In this document: positions 8,609-16,888 of the stretch, piece after piece
Position numbering within the stretch: the first letter of the stretch is position 1
How the letters are laid out: each line of letters opens with the position of its first letter
Source: JAICMB01 sp963838885
GTDB taxonomy: Bacteria > Acidobacteriota > Terriglobia > Bryobacterales > Bryobacteraceae
Length of the DNA: 64,000 bases
Direction: 5' to 3'
Assembly (NCBI GenBank): GCA_963838885.1
Contig: CAWITB010000002.1
Span: forward strand, 1-64,000
Program-made: the position numbers and the translations under genes
Notes under the pieces: model-generated
Told to the model about the DNA's origin: nothing
The model's database searches: none
What the model saw: only the letters and a program-made list of their open reading frames with translations

Positions 8609-9786
8609 CGGGGGCGTGTCGGCTATCGAGCTTATCGAAATGAATTTCGGGCCTGCCGCCGGCTTCGTGAACAGGGCCCTTTCGGATGCGCGCGAGTATC
8701 TCGAAATCCAGTAGCAATTTCATCTGGCGTGCGGCGATCTGTTTAGGCGTTGCCCGCATGGCTGTGTCGCGCAGCCAGCACAAAGCCGGATTCTCCCATT
8801 GAGCGATTACGCCCAGCCGCCGGGCACGTAGGACGAACTGCCTGGTTCGCGGCATCCGCCGCCGCTCGTATTCAAGCAATCCCGAATCGACGCGTGAGCT
8901 CTTCTTCAGACAGGCCGCGAGCAAAATGCCGTCTTCCATCGCCTGGCACGCCCCCTGTCCCAAGTTGGGCGTCATGGCATGGGCGGCATCGCCCAGTAAT
9001 CCGGCGCGGCCCTGGACAAAGTTCGGCAGAGGATCTATGTCGTAGATGTCATTCCGCAGAATCGAGTCTTCCTGTGAGGCCGCAATCAGCGCCTGGACGG
9101 GCTCATGCCAATTTCGAAACAGCCGCTGCAGCAGTTCCCTGGTTTGCCCTGGCGGGTCTCGTTCCCCTTCCACGGCATTTTTCGTAGCAAACCAGTAGAC
9201 GCGCTCGCGACTCATCGGAATAATTCCAAACCGGCGGCCTCGACCCAAGTCTCGCCCACAGCTAATTTGCCGCCGGGCTTGAATTCAACAACCGCCCTCC
9301 AAGCCGTATATCCGGCATAGCGAAGCGGCCGGCTGCCCAGCAGTTGCGTTCTAATTACGCTCCTCAATCCATCCGCGCCAATGAGCGCATCTGCGTGCGC
9401 TACGTCGCCATTGTGAAAACGCGCCATAAGTCCGGCGGTGCTCTCTTCGAATCCGACACACGTCCAGCCCAGACGCAGCCGTTCCGGGTCAACGCGCTGT
9501 TCCAGCAAAGCCAGCAATTCCGCGCGTGCATCACCGCGATGGCGCCCGCATCCGTTCGGATATCTCAATGCGCCTGGCGCGCCGGCGATGCTCTGCGCGC
9601 GAACTTCGGCGCCGAGCCCCGGTGATCCAAAGCGCGTAGGGCGTTGGCCATGAGTCCGATTCCCGAGCCAACTTCGCGGAGGGCGGGCGCGTGCTCGTAA
9701 ACCTGCACATCAATTCCGACCTGACGCAGGGCAATGGCGGCGGTGAGTCCCCGGTTCCTCCTCCGGATATCGCGCAACGTTATCAT
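8469..9786 (-). pseudogene. FAD-dependent monooxygenase (salicylate/urate hydroxylase type), split by at least three frameshifts
   Basis: Three adjacent frames on the minus strand together give one FAD monooxygenase. Near 9765-9735 lies the glycine-rich dinucleotide motif, split as ISGGGTG and GLTAAIALRQ. From about 9620 to 9220 follows the middle part, with ALIGADGLRSVIR. From about 9245 comes the C-terminal part, with the FAD motif GLLGDAAHAMTPNLGQGACQAMED. Each break can be repaired by adding one G to a run of three or four G. The third frame stays open to 8469, overlapping the convergent gene, so the true end is uncertain and probably lies nearer 8610. No good start codon is visible in the first frame. 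Substrate unknown. Confidence 0.82.
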
Positions 9787-9860
9787 TGCCCGAACTCACA
9801 TTTACCGAAGACGTCGGTGACAACGGCGGCCGGCCACGCCCTTACGCGAAAATAAAAACA

Positions 9861-10604
9861 GTGGAGCCGCCTACCGTTTCTCCTCGCTTTCGCGTCGTCA
9901 CCTACAACATTCATCGTTCCCGCGGAATGGATTGGAAGGTGCGGCCGGACCGTATCCTCGATGTGCTTGGCGAGATCGATGCGGACATCATCGCCCTGCA
10001 GGAGATCGCGGCCGACCAGACCGGTTACGTCACCGGGCGCATCGGCTTTCCCTACGTTTTCGGCAAGAACAGCATCCTGCGCGGACACGACTACGGCAAC
10101 CTCACCCTGAGCCGCTTTCCCATCGTCAAGAGCTGCAATTTCGATATCAGCGTTCCGCGGCGCGAACGGCGCGGTTGTTTGCGTACCGATCTCGAAGTGC
10201 CCGGCATCGGCATCGTCCACGTCTTTCACGTCCACCTGGGAACGTCGTTCTTCGAACGGCGCAGGCAGGCGCTACGGCTGATATCGAATGAGATCGTAGT
10301 GAACCGCACGCTCGTTGGTCCGCGCCTTGTTCTAGGCGATTTCAACGAGTGGACGCGCGGATTAGTAAGCCGCATGTTGTCGGCGCAGCTCGAGAGCGCG
10401 GACGTGCGCTTGCATCTGCAACGCAAGCGTACCTATCCTGGCATGCTTCCCTTCTGGCATCTCGATCATTTTTATTACGACCCGGAATTCAAGCTGGAAT
10501 GCCTGACGCTGCATCGATCGCCGGCATCGATGATCGCGTCCGATCATTTGCCGCTTGTGGGCGAGTTTGCGTGGAGCGGATCGCGCCGCGCCATAGCCGT
10601 TTAA
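9861..10604 (+). CDS. Endonuclease/exonuclease/phosphatase (EEP) family hydrolase
   Basis: A protein of about 247 residues covering a whole EEP fold. Catalytic motifs include Asn16 in VVTYNIHRSRG, Glu48 in IIALQEIA, the GDFNEW motif in the middle and the terminal SDHLPLVGEF. EEP enzymes cleave phosphodiesters in nucleic acids, lipids or inositol phosphates with a divalent metal. The frame extends upstream to a TTG at 9786, but that would leave no room between divergent genes, so I prefer the GTG at 9861. There is no signal peptide. The specific substrate cannot be told. Confidence 0.82.
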   Translation: MEPPTVSPRFRVVTYNIHRSRGMDWKVRPDRILDVLGEIDADIIALQEIAADQTGYVTGRIGFPYVFGKNSILRGHDYGNLTLSRFPIVKSCNFDISVPRRERRGCLRTDLEVPGIGIVHVFHVHLGTSFFERRRQALRLISNEIVVNRTLVGPRLVLGDFNEWTRGLVSRMLSAQLESADVRLHLQRKRTYPGMLPFWHLDHFYYDPEFKLECLTLHRSPASMIASDHLPLVGEFAWSGSRRAIAV

Positions 10605-10702
10605 TCGCGGCGAGTCAAGTTCTGGATCTTCCAGCATTACAGTCCGATACAAAATCGTTGACACTGCCGTCATCGCTCTGTTATTTTCGCCATGTTCCTT
10701 CC

Positions 10703-11134
10703 ATGGGCACAATCGGTTCCCGAACACCGTCCGCCCGCATCTTAATCGTTGATGGCAGCAGCGCGCTCATGGCGCGCCGCGCTGTTCTCGAAGAGCTCGG
10801 ACATGAAGTGCACACGTGCGCGCTGCCGCACGATGCGCCGGAGCGCTGCGCCAACCAGAGCTTTGATATCGTAGTGATGGTCTACAAGGCGTCCAAGAGC
10901 GACGTCGAGGTCGTGCGCGAACTGCGGAGCCGCAATCCGCTGCTGGCCATTATCCTGATTTCCAGCTTAAAGGACGCGCTTGGCCTCAATGAGTTGAACA
11001 CCGGCGCCAATGCCGTAATTCAAAAGAGCGCTCATGAAGTTGGACAGCTTATCCGCGCCGTGAACCGCGTTCTGCGAAAGCCGCCGAAAGCGGCAACGGC
11101 GGCGGCCGCGAAATCCGTGCGGCGCCGCGCCTGA
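10703..11134 (+). CDS. Degenerate response-regulator receiver domain protein
   Basis: A protein of 143 residues, a single receiver-like domain (about 10-130). The conserved lysine (Lys108 in VIQKSA), Asp17 in ILIVDG and a serine near 87 are present. The phospho-accepting aspartate is missing: the strand reads FDIVVMVYKAS, with Val60 where Asp is expected. It is therefore probably not controlled by phosphorylation, or it is a binding scaffold. The tail is basic and alanine-rich. ATG 10703 was chosen because the upstream part of the open frame is out-of-frame translation of the EEP gene. No partner kinase is nearby. Confidence 0.72.
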   Translation: MGTIGSRTPSARILIVDGSSALMARRAVLEELGHEVHTCALPHDAPERCANQSFDIVVMVYKASKSDVEVVRELRSRNPLLAIILISSLKDALGLNELNTGANAVIQKSAHEVGQLIRAVNRVLRKPPKAATAAAAKSVRRRA

Positions 11135-11198
11135 CCGCGCCACCTCGCCACGGCATTCGCCGCCGCGTTCGATCAACCGCTGTCGTACTCTAAAGCTG

Positions 11199-11240
11199 AT
11201 GCGCTTACTCCGCGCCGTACTCGCCGCCGCACTAGGGTAA
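11199..11240 (+). other. Possible detached signal peptide start of the GH3 gene
   Basis: An ATG at 11199 begins a short hydrophobic leader (MRLLRAVLAAALG) that ends at a TAA at 11238-11240. It is in the same frame as the GH3 coding region starting at 11328. Between them another frame reads a plausible secreted-protein linker (MLFAAARSPK, then SKARVNPVGA). Two indels would join the three pieces into one exported GH3 enzyme. This is inference from the reading frames only. Confidence 0.35.
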
Positions 11241-11327
11241 TGGGCGGCGGGATGCTATTCGCCGCGGCGCGGTCCCCTAAGTCCGCCCGCGCAACTGCCT
11301 CATCGTCGAAGGCGCGCGTTAATCCCG

Positions 11328-13061
11328 TTGGCGCGACGCTGGATGCGTTCCATGAGTCTGCGCGATAAAGTCGCGCAGCTCGTCGTGATGCCTTGCTACG
11401 GCGAGCCCATCAACACGCGCTCGCCGCAATACCGCAAGTACATGCACTGGATTCGCGATCTGAAGATCGGCGGCGTTATCGTTCTGGGACATATTCAGAG
11501 CGGCAGCGTCCACAATGCGGAACCGTATGCCATGGCCGCGCTTCTGAATCGCATGCAGCGCGCCGCCAAAGTTCCTCTGCTGGTCGCGGCCGACTTCGAG
11601 CGCGGCGCGTCCATGCGCGTGAACACCACCACGGCGTGGCCCTACAATATGGCCTTCGGCGCCGCCCGCGATCTCGAGGACGCTCACTTTCAGGGCGCCT
11701 TCACGGCTCAGGAAGCGCGCGCGCTCGGCGTGAACTGGCTTTTCGCTCCGGACGCGGACGTCAACAACAACCCCGATAATCCCATCATCAACATCCGCTC
11801 CTACGGCGAGAATCCCGAGCAGGCCGGCGCTCTGGTGCGCGCCTACATCGAAGGAGCCCATGCGGAGCGCAACAGTCCGGTCCTGGTAACCGCCAAACAT
11901 TTTCCCGGTCACGGCGACACGGCCGAAGACAGCCACATGATGCTGCCGCGTCTCGACGTCGATCGCGCGCGCTTGAACACGGTCGAGTTCGTTCCCTTCC
12001 GCTTCGCCATCGCCGCCGGCGTCGATGCCATTATGACGGCGCACATTGCAGTCCCTTCGCTCGACCCGGAAAACCTTCCTTCCACGGTGTCGTCCAACGT
12101 CTTGACCGGGATTTTGCGCAACGATCTCGATTTTCGCGGAATCGTCGTCACAGACGCGATGGACATGCGCGGACTCTCGACTTTGTTCGCCCCCGGAGAA
12201 GCCTCCGTACGCGCGCTCGCCGCCGGGGCCGATTGCCTGCTGATGCCCTTGAGCGCCGAGGAGGCGATCAAGTCCGTTGTCGCGGCGGTTCAAAGCGGCC
12301 GTTTGAGCAAACAACGCATCGACGACAGCGTAGCCCGGCTGCTCGACGCTAAAGCGCGGCTTGGATTGGCAAAGAAGAAGGTGGTGGACATCGAAAACAT
12401 CGCCGAAGTCGTCCAGTCTCCCGAAGCCGATGAGCGGGCGCAGATCGTCGCCGATCGGGCCATCACGCTGGTACGCAATGAAGGCGGGATTTTCCCGCCG
12501 GCCAGCCCTGCTAATGCGTGCGTCGCGGCGCTCTCGGAGAATCGCTATGGGCAGCAGGGCAGAACGCTGCTCGCGGAGATCCGCCGCCGTTCGCCGAACA
12601 CGAAGGCAATCCTGCTCGACGCGGCGATGTCGAAATGGGACCTCGATCAAGCGGCGCAATCGCTCGCCGGGTGCTCTTCGATCGTGGCGGCGGCCTACGT
12701 GACCGTGAGCGCCTATCGCGGCGATGTCGCGTTGCCTGGTGAATTCCCCGCTTTTGTCAACGCTCTAATCGGCGGCAATGTTCCCGTCACGCTGCTCTCT
12801 CTCGGCAATCCGTATTTAATCCGCGCCTTCCCAAACGCCAAGGCGTATGTTGCGACGTTCAGCTCTACCACGACTTCGGAGGTCGCGGCCGTCAAGGCGA
12901 TGTTCGGCGAGATTCCGATTACCGGGCGTTTGCCCGTCACCATACCCGGAATCGCAAAGTACGGCGACGGGATTCAGTTGCCCGCTACACGTCCGGCGAT
13001 GTCCGCCTCCACGCCCACCGCGGCCTCGACAACAAAACGGAAGAAATCGGCAGGAGTTTAG
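11328..13061 (+). CDS. Glycoside hydrolase family 3, NagZ-like beta-N-acetylhexosaminidase
   Basis: A protein of 577 residues. The NagZ-type catalytic loop KHFPGHGDT (190-198) supplies the acid/base histidine, and Asp276 in IVVTDAMDMRG is the expected nucleophile of the GH3 barrel. A second alpha/beta domain follows (about 390-555), as in two-domain GH3 enzymes. Substrates are likely N-acetylglucosamine-containing glycans such as peptidoglycan fragments. The start used is the TTG at 11328, the first available in this frame; an N-terminal leader is probably frameshifted away (see 11199-11240). The next gene starts 2 nt after the stop. Confidence 0.88.
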   Translation: MARRWMRSMSLRDKVAQLVVMPCYGEPINTRSPQYRKYMHWIRDLKIGGVIVLGHIQSGSVHNAEPYAMAALLNRMQRAAKVPLLVAADFERGASMRVNTTTAWPYNMAFGAARDLEDAHFQGAFTAQEARALGVNWLFAPDADVNNNPDNPIINIRSYGENPEQAGALVRAYIEGAHAERNSPVLVTAKHFPGHGDTAEDSHMMLPRLDVDRARLNTVEFVPFRFAIAAGVDAIMTAHIAVPSLDPENLPSTVSSNVLTGILRNDLDFRGIVVTDAMDMRGLSTLFAPGEASVRALAAGADCLLMPLSAEEAIKSVVAAVQSGRLSKQRIDDSVARLLDAKARLGLAKKKVVDIENIAEVVQSPEADERAQIVADRAITLVRNEGGIFPPASPANACVAALSENRYGQQGRTLLAEIRRRSPNTKAILLDAAMSKWDLDQAAQSLAGCSSIVAAAYVTVSAYRGDVALPGEFPAFVNALIGGNVPVTLLSLGNPYLIRAFPNAKAYVATFSSTTTSEVAAVKAMFGEIPITGRLPVTIPGIAKYGDGIQLPATRPAMSASTPTAASTTKRKKSAGV

Positions 13062-13063
13062 AG

Positions 13064-13762
13064 ATGCTCGAAATTACATGGCTCGGCCATGCCACTTTCC
13101 AGTTCCGGCTCGAATCCGGCGAAGTCTTCGTAATGGATCCCTGGACCGATGGAAACCCGAAATATCCCAAGGACCACAAGTTCGATCGGGTCGACGCCAT
13201 CCTGGTCTCGCACGGGCATTTCGATCACATCCACGACGTCGTGCCGCTTGCGAAACAGTTCAAGCCCAAGGTGGTGGGGATCTTCGAGCTGTGCGCCTGG
13301 CTGGAGTCCAAGGGAGTGAAGGACTGCGCTGCGATGAACAAGGGCGGCACGCAGCAGGTCGGGCCGCTGCGCGTGACCATGACCCATGCCGTCCATAGCT
13401 GCGGCATTCAGGACGGCGATCAAATCATCTACGGCGGCGAGGCCTGCGGATATGTTCTCGCGCTGCCGAATGGCCGATCCGTCTACTTCGCCGGCGACAC
13501 GAATGTTTTTTCGGACATGCAGCTTATCGAGAAGCTGTATCATCCCGAGCTGGCCTTCCTCCCCATCGGCGACCATTTCACGATGAGCCCGCGCGAAGCG
13601 GCGCTGGCGTGCCGCATGTTGGGCGCGAAAAAAGTGGTTCCCATGCACTTCGGAACATTCCCGGCCTTGACTGGAACCCCCGTTCAGCTTCAGGAGCTAC
13701 TGAAGGATTATCCCGAGACCGAAATATGGCCGCTCGAGATCGGCGCGCCCGTCAAGTGGTAG
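13064..13762 (+). CDS. UPF0173 metal-dependent hydrolase (metallo-beta-lactamase fold)
   Basis: A protein of 232 residues with the metal-binding motif HGHFDH (50-55), a further metal-binding segment AGDTNVFSD and a C-terminal PMHFGTFP, the pattern of the UPF0173/YtkL group. Members are cytoplasmic hydrolases with two divalent metals; the natural substrate is not established. The ATG follows AGGAGTTTAGAG and lies 2 nt after the GH3 gene, so the two are co-transcribed. It ends directly against the convergent higA gene. Confidence 0.88.
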   Translation: MLEITWLGHATFQFRLESGEVFVMDPWTDGNPKYPKDHKFDRVDAILVSHGHFDHIHDVVPLAKQFKPKVVGIFELCAWLESKGVKDCAAMNKGGTQQVGPLRVTMTHAVHSCGIQDGDQIIYGGEACGYVLALPNGRSVYFAGDTNVFSDMQLIEKLYHPELAFLPIGDHFTMSPREAALACRMLGAKKVVPMHFGTFPALTGTPVQLQELLKDYPETEIWPLEIGAPVKW

Positions 13763-14071
13763 TCACGCCGCCCGGTGCGGAACGATCCGATCGGCGATTT
13801 CCAAACCGCGCGCGTCCTGAGCCACCTCCAAATCGTAGTTCGTCTGAAGATTCATCCAGAATTGAGGGGTCGTTCCGAAATACCTCGCCAGACGGAGAGC
13901 CGTATCCGCGGTGATCGCCCGCTTGCCGCGAACGATGTCATTCACGCGCGTCGCCGACGCCTGCAACTCGATGGCCAAGCGGTTGGCCGTCAAGCCAAGG
14001 GGCTCGAGAAAGTCCTCCCGCAGCGTTTCACCGGGATGGATCGGGGGCATTGACTTGCTCTTCTTGGCCAT
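13763..14071 (-). CDS. higA: HigA family antitoxin
   Basis: A protein of 102 residues with the HigA/VapI pattern: PPIHPGETLREDFLEPLGL near the N-terminus, an XRE helix-turn-helix (about 28-60, LAIELQASATRVNDIVRGKR) and FGTTPQFWMNLQ. It neutralises the HigB toxin and represses its own operon. It follows higB by 12 nt on the minus strand, in the toxin-first order characteristic of higBA. Its stop codon abuts the stop of the convergent UPF0173 gene. Confidence 0.93.
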   Translation of the reverse strand: MAKKSKSMPPIHPGETLREDFLEPLGLTANRLAIELQASATRVNDIVRGKRAITADTALRLARYFGTTPQFWMNLQTNYDLEVAQDARGLEIADRIVPHRAA

Positions 14072-14083
14072 AATCGAAAATCC

Positions 14084-14362
14084 TCAATGATAGTCCGCAA
14101 TCTCGACGTCAAGGGCGCCAAGATCGGCCCAGCCGAAACAGATGCGCCACTGGCCGTTAATGCGAATACTGTACTGACCCTTGCGATCGCCTGCGAGGGT
14201 CTCCAGGCGATTGCCTGGAATAGCTCCAAGATCCGACAGCGCCGCAGCGGCATGAATATGATCGAGCTTCCGTTTCGCTACCGGAGCAATAACCTGAAAC
14301 CTCCTGCTAAACTCGCGCCGGAACACCCTCTCGGTCTCCCTGTCCCGAAAGGACCGAATCAC
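14084..14362 (-). CDS. higB: HigB toxin, RelE-superfamily mRNA interferase
   Basis: A protein of 92 residues starting at GTG 14362. The family pattern is clear: an early FRDRETERVF segment, LGAIPGNRLETLAGDRKGQYSIRINGQ (split here for length, residues about 46-70), then WRICFGW and a C-terminal VEIADYH. HigB cleaves mRNA on the ribosome and is held inactive by HigA. The length is normal and no frame break is present, so the module appears functional. A perfect inverted repeat lies 27-43 bp upstream of the start. Confidence 0.92.
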   Translation of the reverse strand: MIRSFRDRETERVFRREFSRRFQVIAPVAKRKLDHIHAAAALSDLGAIPGNRLETLAGDRKGQYSIRINGQWRICFGWADLGALDVEIADYH

Positions 14363-14388
14363 AATTCAATCGTACTACCGATTGACGT

Positions 14389-14405
14389 TTAACGTAAGGC
14401 GTTAA
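14389..14405. promoter_or_regulatory. Putative HigA operator (TTAACG-5-CGTTAA)
   Basis: A perfect inverted repeat TTAACG TAAGG CGTTAA lies 27-43 bp upstream of the higB start codon. HigA-type antitoxins repress their operon by binding such palindromes near the promoter. The position fits; binding itself is inferred. Confidence 0.55.
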
Positions 14406-14468
14406 AGCTCCACTCCAGTTGCCTCGCCCCTTTGACGAAAGCCGGCCGTCAAATGGCAGTGGCTCGCG

Positions 14469-16056
14469 TCAACGCGCGGAAGGTCCACACAGATCCCGAG
14501 CGATTCGCAGCACGGTGAATAGCCAAGCGAAAGACGTCGCGATCAGTAGCGCGAACAGCGTTCCGGCATTGACCAAACAAGTTGTTGACAACACTTCGTG
14601 CCCAGCGCCCTTGCGCTGCATATACCATGACATTAAGTCGGCCATACGAGGATGAACCGCGCGGAATCCACCGTACCAGGGAACCAGCTTCAGCCAGTAG
14701 GTTGCTTCGAGCATATAGGCCCAAAGTAGAACGGTGATTACCGCCAAGATCCGTCCCGCCCTACCTCCTCGCGAGAATCCCAGGAACACCAGGGAAACCA
14801 GCGGCATCAGCATTGCCTGCGAGTGCCAGGCCGGAGCTCCCAGGGATTCGCCGTGAGAATTGGCAAACCCGCCGGCGTCGACATAAATGAGGCCGGCGGC
14901 GGACGATAGCATGCACAGCCAGACGGTGCGTTCGGCGGCGCGGTTCGCCGCACGCCGAGAGCGCCACAGGCAGAGAACAAGGCCCGCGGCAAGCAATGCC
15001 AAAAGGGCAAGCTCTGTACGGAGCGAGAAGCTCGTGTAAGAATTGTTGCCCGTCCATAAACTCGCGCGAAGCGTGCTCCAGATATGGGCAGGCCAGGGCA
15101 CGATGGGGATCGTTCGAAGAACCTCGCGCCAGCCCACGCCCGCGGCCGCCCATTGCAGTCCGCTCACGTTCTTATAAAGCATCCAATTTCGCGCGTACCA
15201 TGGGCCTGCTAGCGAAAGGACGAACGAAGATGCCGGCCAGCAATAGCCGCCAAGATAATCGCCCACGCTGCCGCTGGACAACAACTATGCCGATTCCGAG
15301 CGGCACGAAGACTAGAAAATACGATTTCGTGAGAAGCCCGCAGGATAGAGCGAACGCGGCCGACAGTACGGCGCGAAGATTGGGCCGCTCGGCGAGTTCG
15401 ATAAACGCGCATACCAGCAAGGCCGCCAAGGGAACCGCCAACCAGTCGTTGGCTATGTGGGCCGCCGCGGCGTAAAACATCTGTGAGCAGAAAACACAAA
15501 ATATCGCCGCGAGCGCCCATGGAGCGGAGATGCCCAGTTGCCGCGTGAGCACGATTCCCGCAATGGAGGTGAGCAGCACGGCGACCGCCGCGCACAATGT
15601 TCGGAGCCAAAACACTCGCGTGGCGATCGGCAGTGATGAAAGAGGGATGCCGGCCGCGGCCAGAACCAGGTATGCCAAGGGCGCCTGCTGCGCCTCATAG
15701 TTGGGAGGAGTTCCGCGGAAGTCGTGCTCCTCAGACTTCGGCAGGAAAGCGAGTTCGGATCGCTGCTGCCGGCGCTGCGCCGGCGGCTCAGCGAAGTATT
15801 GATCAAAGGTGGGAGTAACGGGTATGTTCCGGTGTACCGCTGCGCTTGCGGGCGCGAGATGCAGACTATCCCAAACCTCGCGCGATAATGTCGCTCGGCC
15901 GAGGACCGGGAAGCCCAACCCGGAGGCCAGCCACTGCGCGTAGCTGTAATGGAATGGCTCGTCAAAACCTTCCCATAGCGGAAGCAAGGCACTGTATAGA
16001 ACGCCGCTCAAAATAGCGCCGGTGATGATCGCCGCCAGGACTCCTCGGCTGCGCAA
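14469..16056 (-). pseudogene. Multi-span membrane protein (DUF2142/glycosyltransferase-like) with one frame break
   Basis: Two minus-strand frames join into about 527 residues with roughly ten membrane helices. The N-terminal half (16056 to about 15230) has a first helix followed by the acidic periplasmic motif LWEGFDEPFHYSYAQWL. This resembles DUF2142 and GT-C transferases, which use lipid-linked sugars. The second half (about 15230 to 14469) starts at FVLSLAGPWYARNW. The frame switches inside CGAACGAA (15221-15228), a tandem copy of a 4-base unit; removing one copy restores a continuous protein. Either a real slippage mutation or an assembly error is possible. Substrate unknown. Confidence 0.72.
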
Positions 16057-16099
16057 ATCAGAGTATATACGGAATGGCCGTCGCGGTTACAATTTCTTC

Positions 16100-16888
16100 A
16101 TGCCACACATTGACAAACACGAGCCCGGATCGTTCTCCTGGATCGAGCTAGCAACGACGGACCAGAACGCCGCCAAAACTTTTTACGGCAATCTCTTCGG
16201 CTGGAGCGCCGACGACCAGCCCATGGGCCCCGGCAATTTCTACACCATGTTTCTTTCGGATAGCCGTCCGGCTGCCGCAGCCTATACCTTGCGTCCCGAA
16301 CAGCGCTCTCAGGGCGTGCCTCCGTTTTGGATGATTTATATAGATGTGCGGAGCGCCGATGAAACCGTGCAGAACGCTCAAGACGCCGGAGGCACGGTGC
16401 TCGCGCCTCCCTTCGACGTCTACGATTTCGGCAGGATGGCGGTCCTGCGCGATCCCACCGGAGCCGTGTTTTCCGTGTGGCAGGCCAAGGGCCACAGCGG
16501 CGCCGGGATTACGGGAGTGGATGGAACGCTCTGCTGGGCCGATCTGAATACGCCGGATGCCGATCGAGCCAAGCAATTTTATTCCGCCGTCTTCGGCTGG
16601 CAGATCGAGCCAGGCGAGCACGATCCTTCCGGTTATCTCCACATCAAAAACGGCAGCGACTTCATCGGCGGCATTCCTCCCGCGGCGCATCGTAATCCGC
16701 AGGCGCCGCCGCATTGGCTCGCATATATTCTAGTCTCCGATTGTGATGCGTCGGCGGCAAAAGCCAAGGGACTCGGAGCAAACCTCCTGATGCCACCGAC
16801 GAGCATGGAAAATGTCGGGCGCTGGGCCGTGGTCGCCGATCCTCAAGGCGCGGTCTTCGCCATTTTTCAGCCTGCCCGGCGTGGCTGA
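16100..16888 (+). CDS. VOC family protein with two glyoxalase-like domains
   Basis: A protein of 262 residues made of two repeated VOC modules (about 10-128 and 138-260). Each starts with a similar segment (FSWIELATTDQNAAKTFYGNLFGW and CWADLNTPDADRAKQFYSAVFGW, compared over their shared F/W-x-E/D-L and FY-x-x-x-FGW pattern) and ends with a D-P-x-G-A-V-F motif. Such tandem VOC proteins resemble the antibiotic-resistance/hydroxylase-associated group; no substrate can be assigned. The ATG at 16100 lies just after a short AT-rich stretch. Its stop shares one base with the next start, making it the first gene of a four-gene operon. Confidence 0.85.
   Translation: MPHIDKHEPGSFSWIELATTDQNAAKTFYGNLFGWSADDQPMGPGNFYTMFLSDSRPAAAAYTLRPEQRSQGVPPFWMIYIDVRSADETVQNAQDAGGTVLAPPFDVYDFGRMAVLRDPTGAVFSVWQAKGHSGAGITGVDGTLCWADLNTPDADRAKQFYSAVFGWQIEPGEHDPSGYLHIKNGSDFIGGIPPAAHRNPQAPPHWLAYILVSDCDASAAKAKGLGANLLMPPTSMENVGRWAVVADPQGAVFAIFQPARRG

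Noticed and set aside
9786..9860. Upstream TTG start for the EEP hydrolase
   Set aside because: It would leave no space for promoters between divergent genes and adds residues outside the domain; the GTG at 9861 is preferred.
11319..12659. Long minus-strand open frame of 446 codons opposite the GH3 gene
   Set aside because: It lies antisense to a gene with clear catalytic motifs and has an Arg/His/Gly-rich composition expected of the reverse frame of GC-rich coding DNA.
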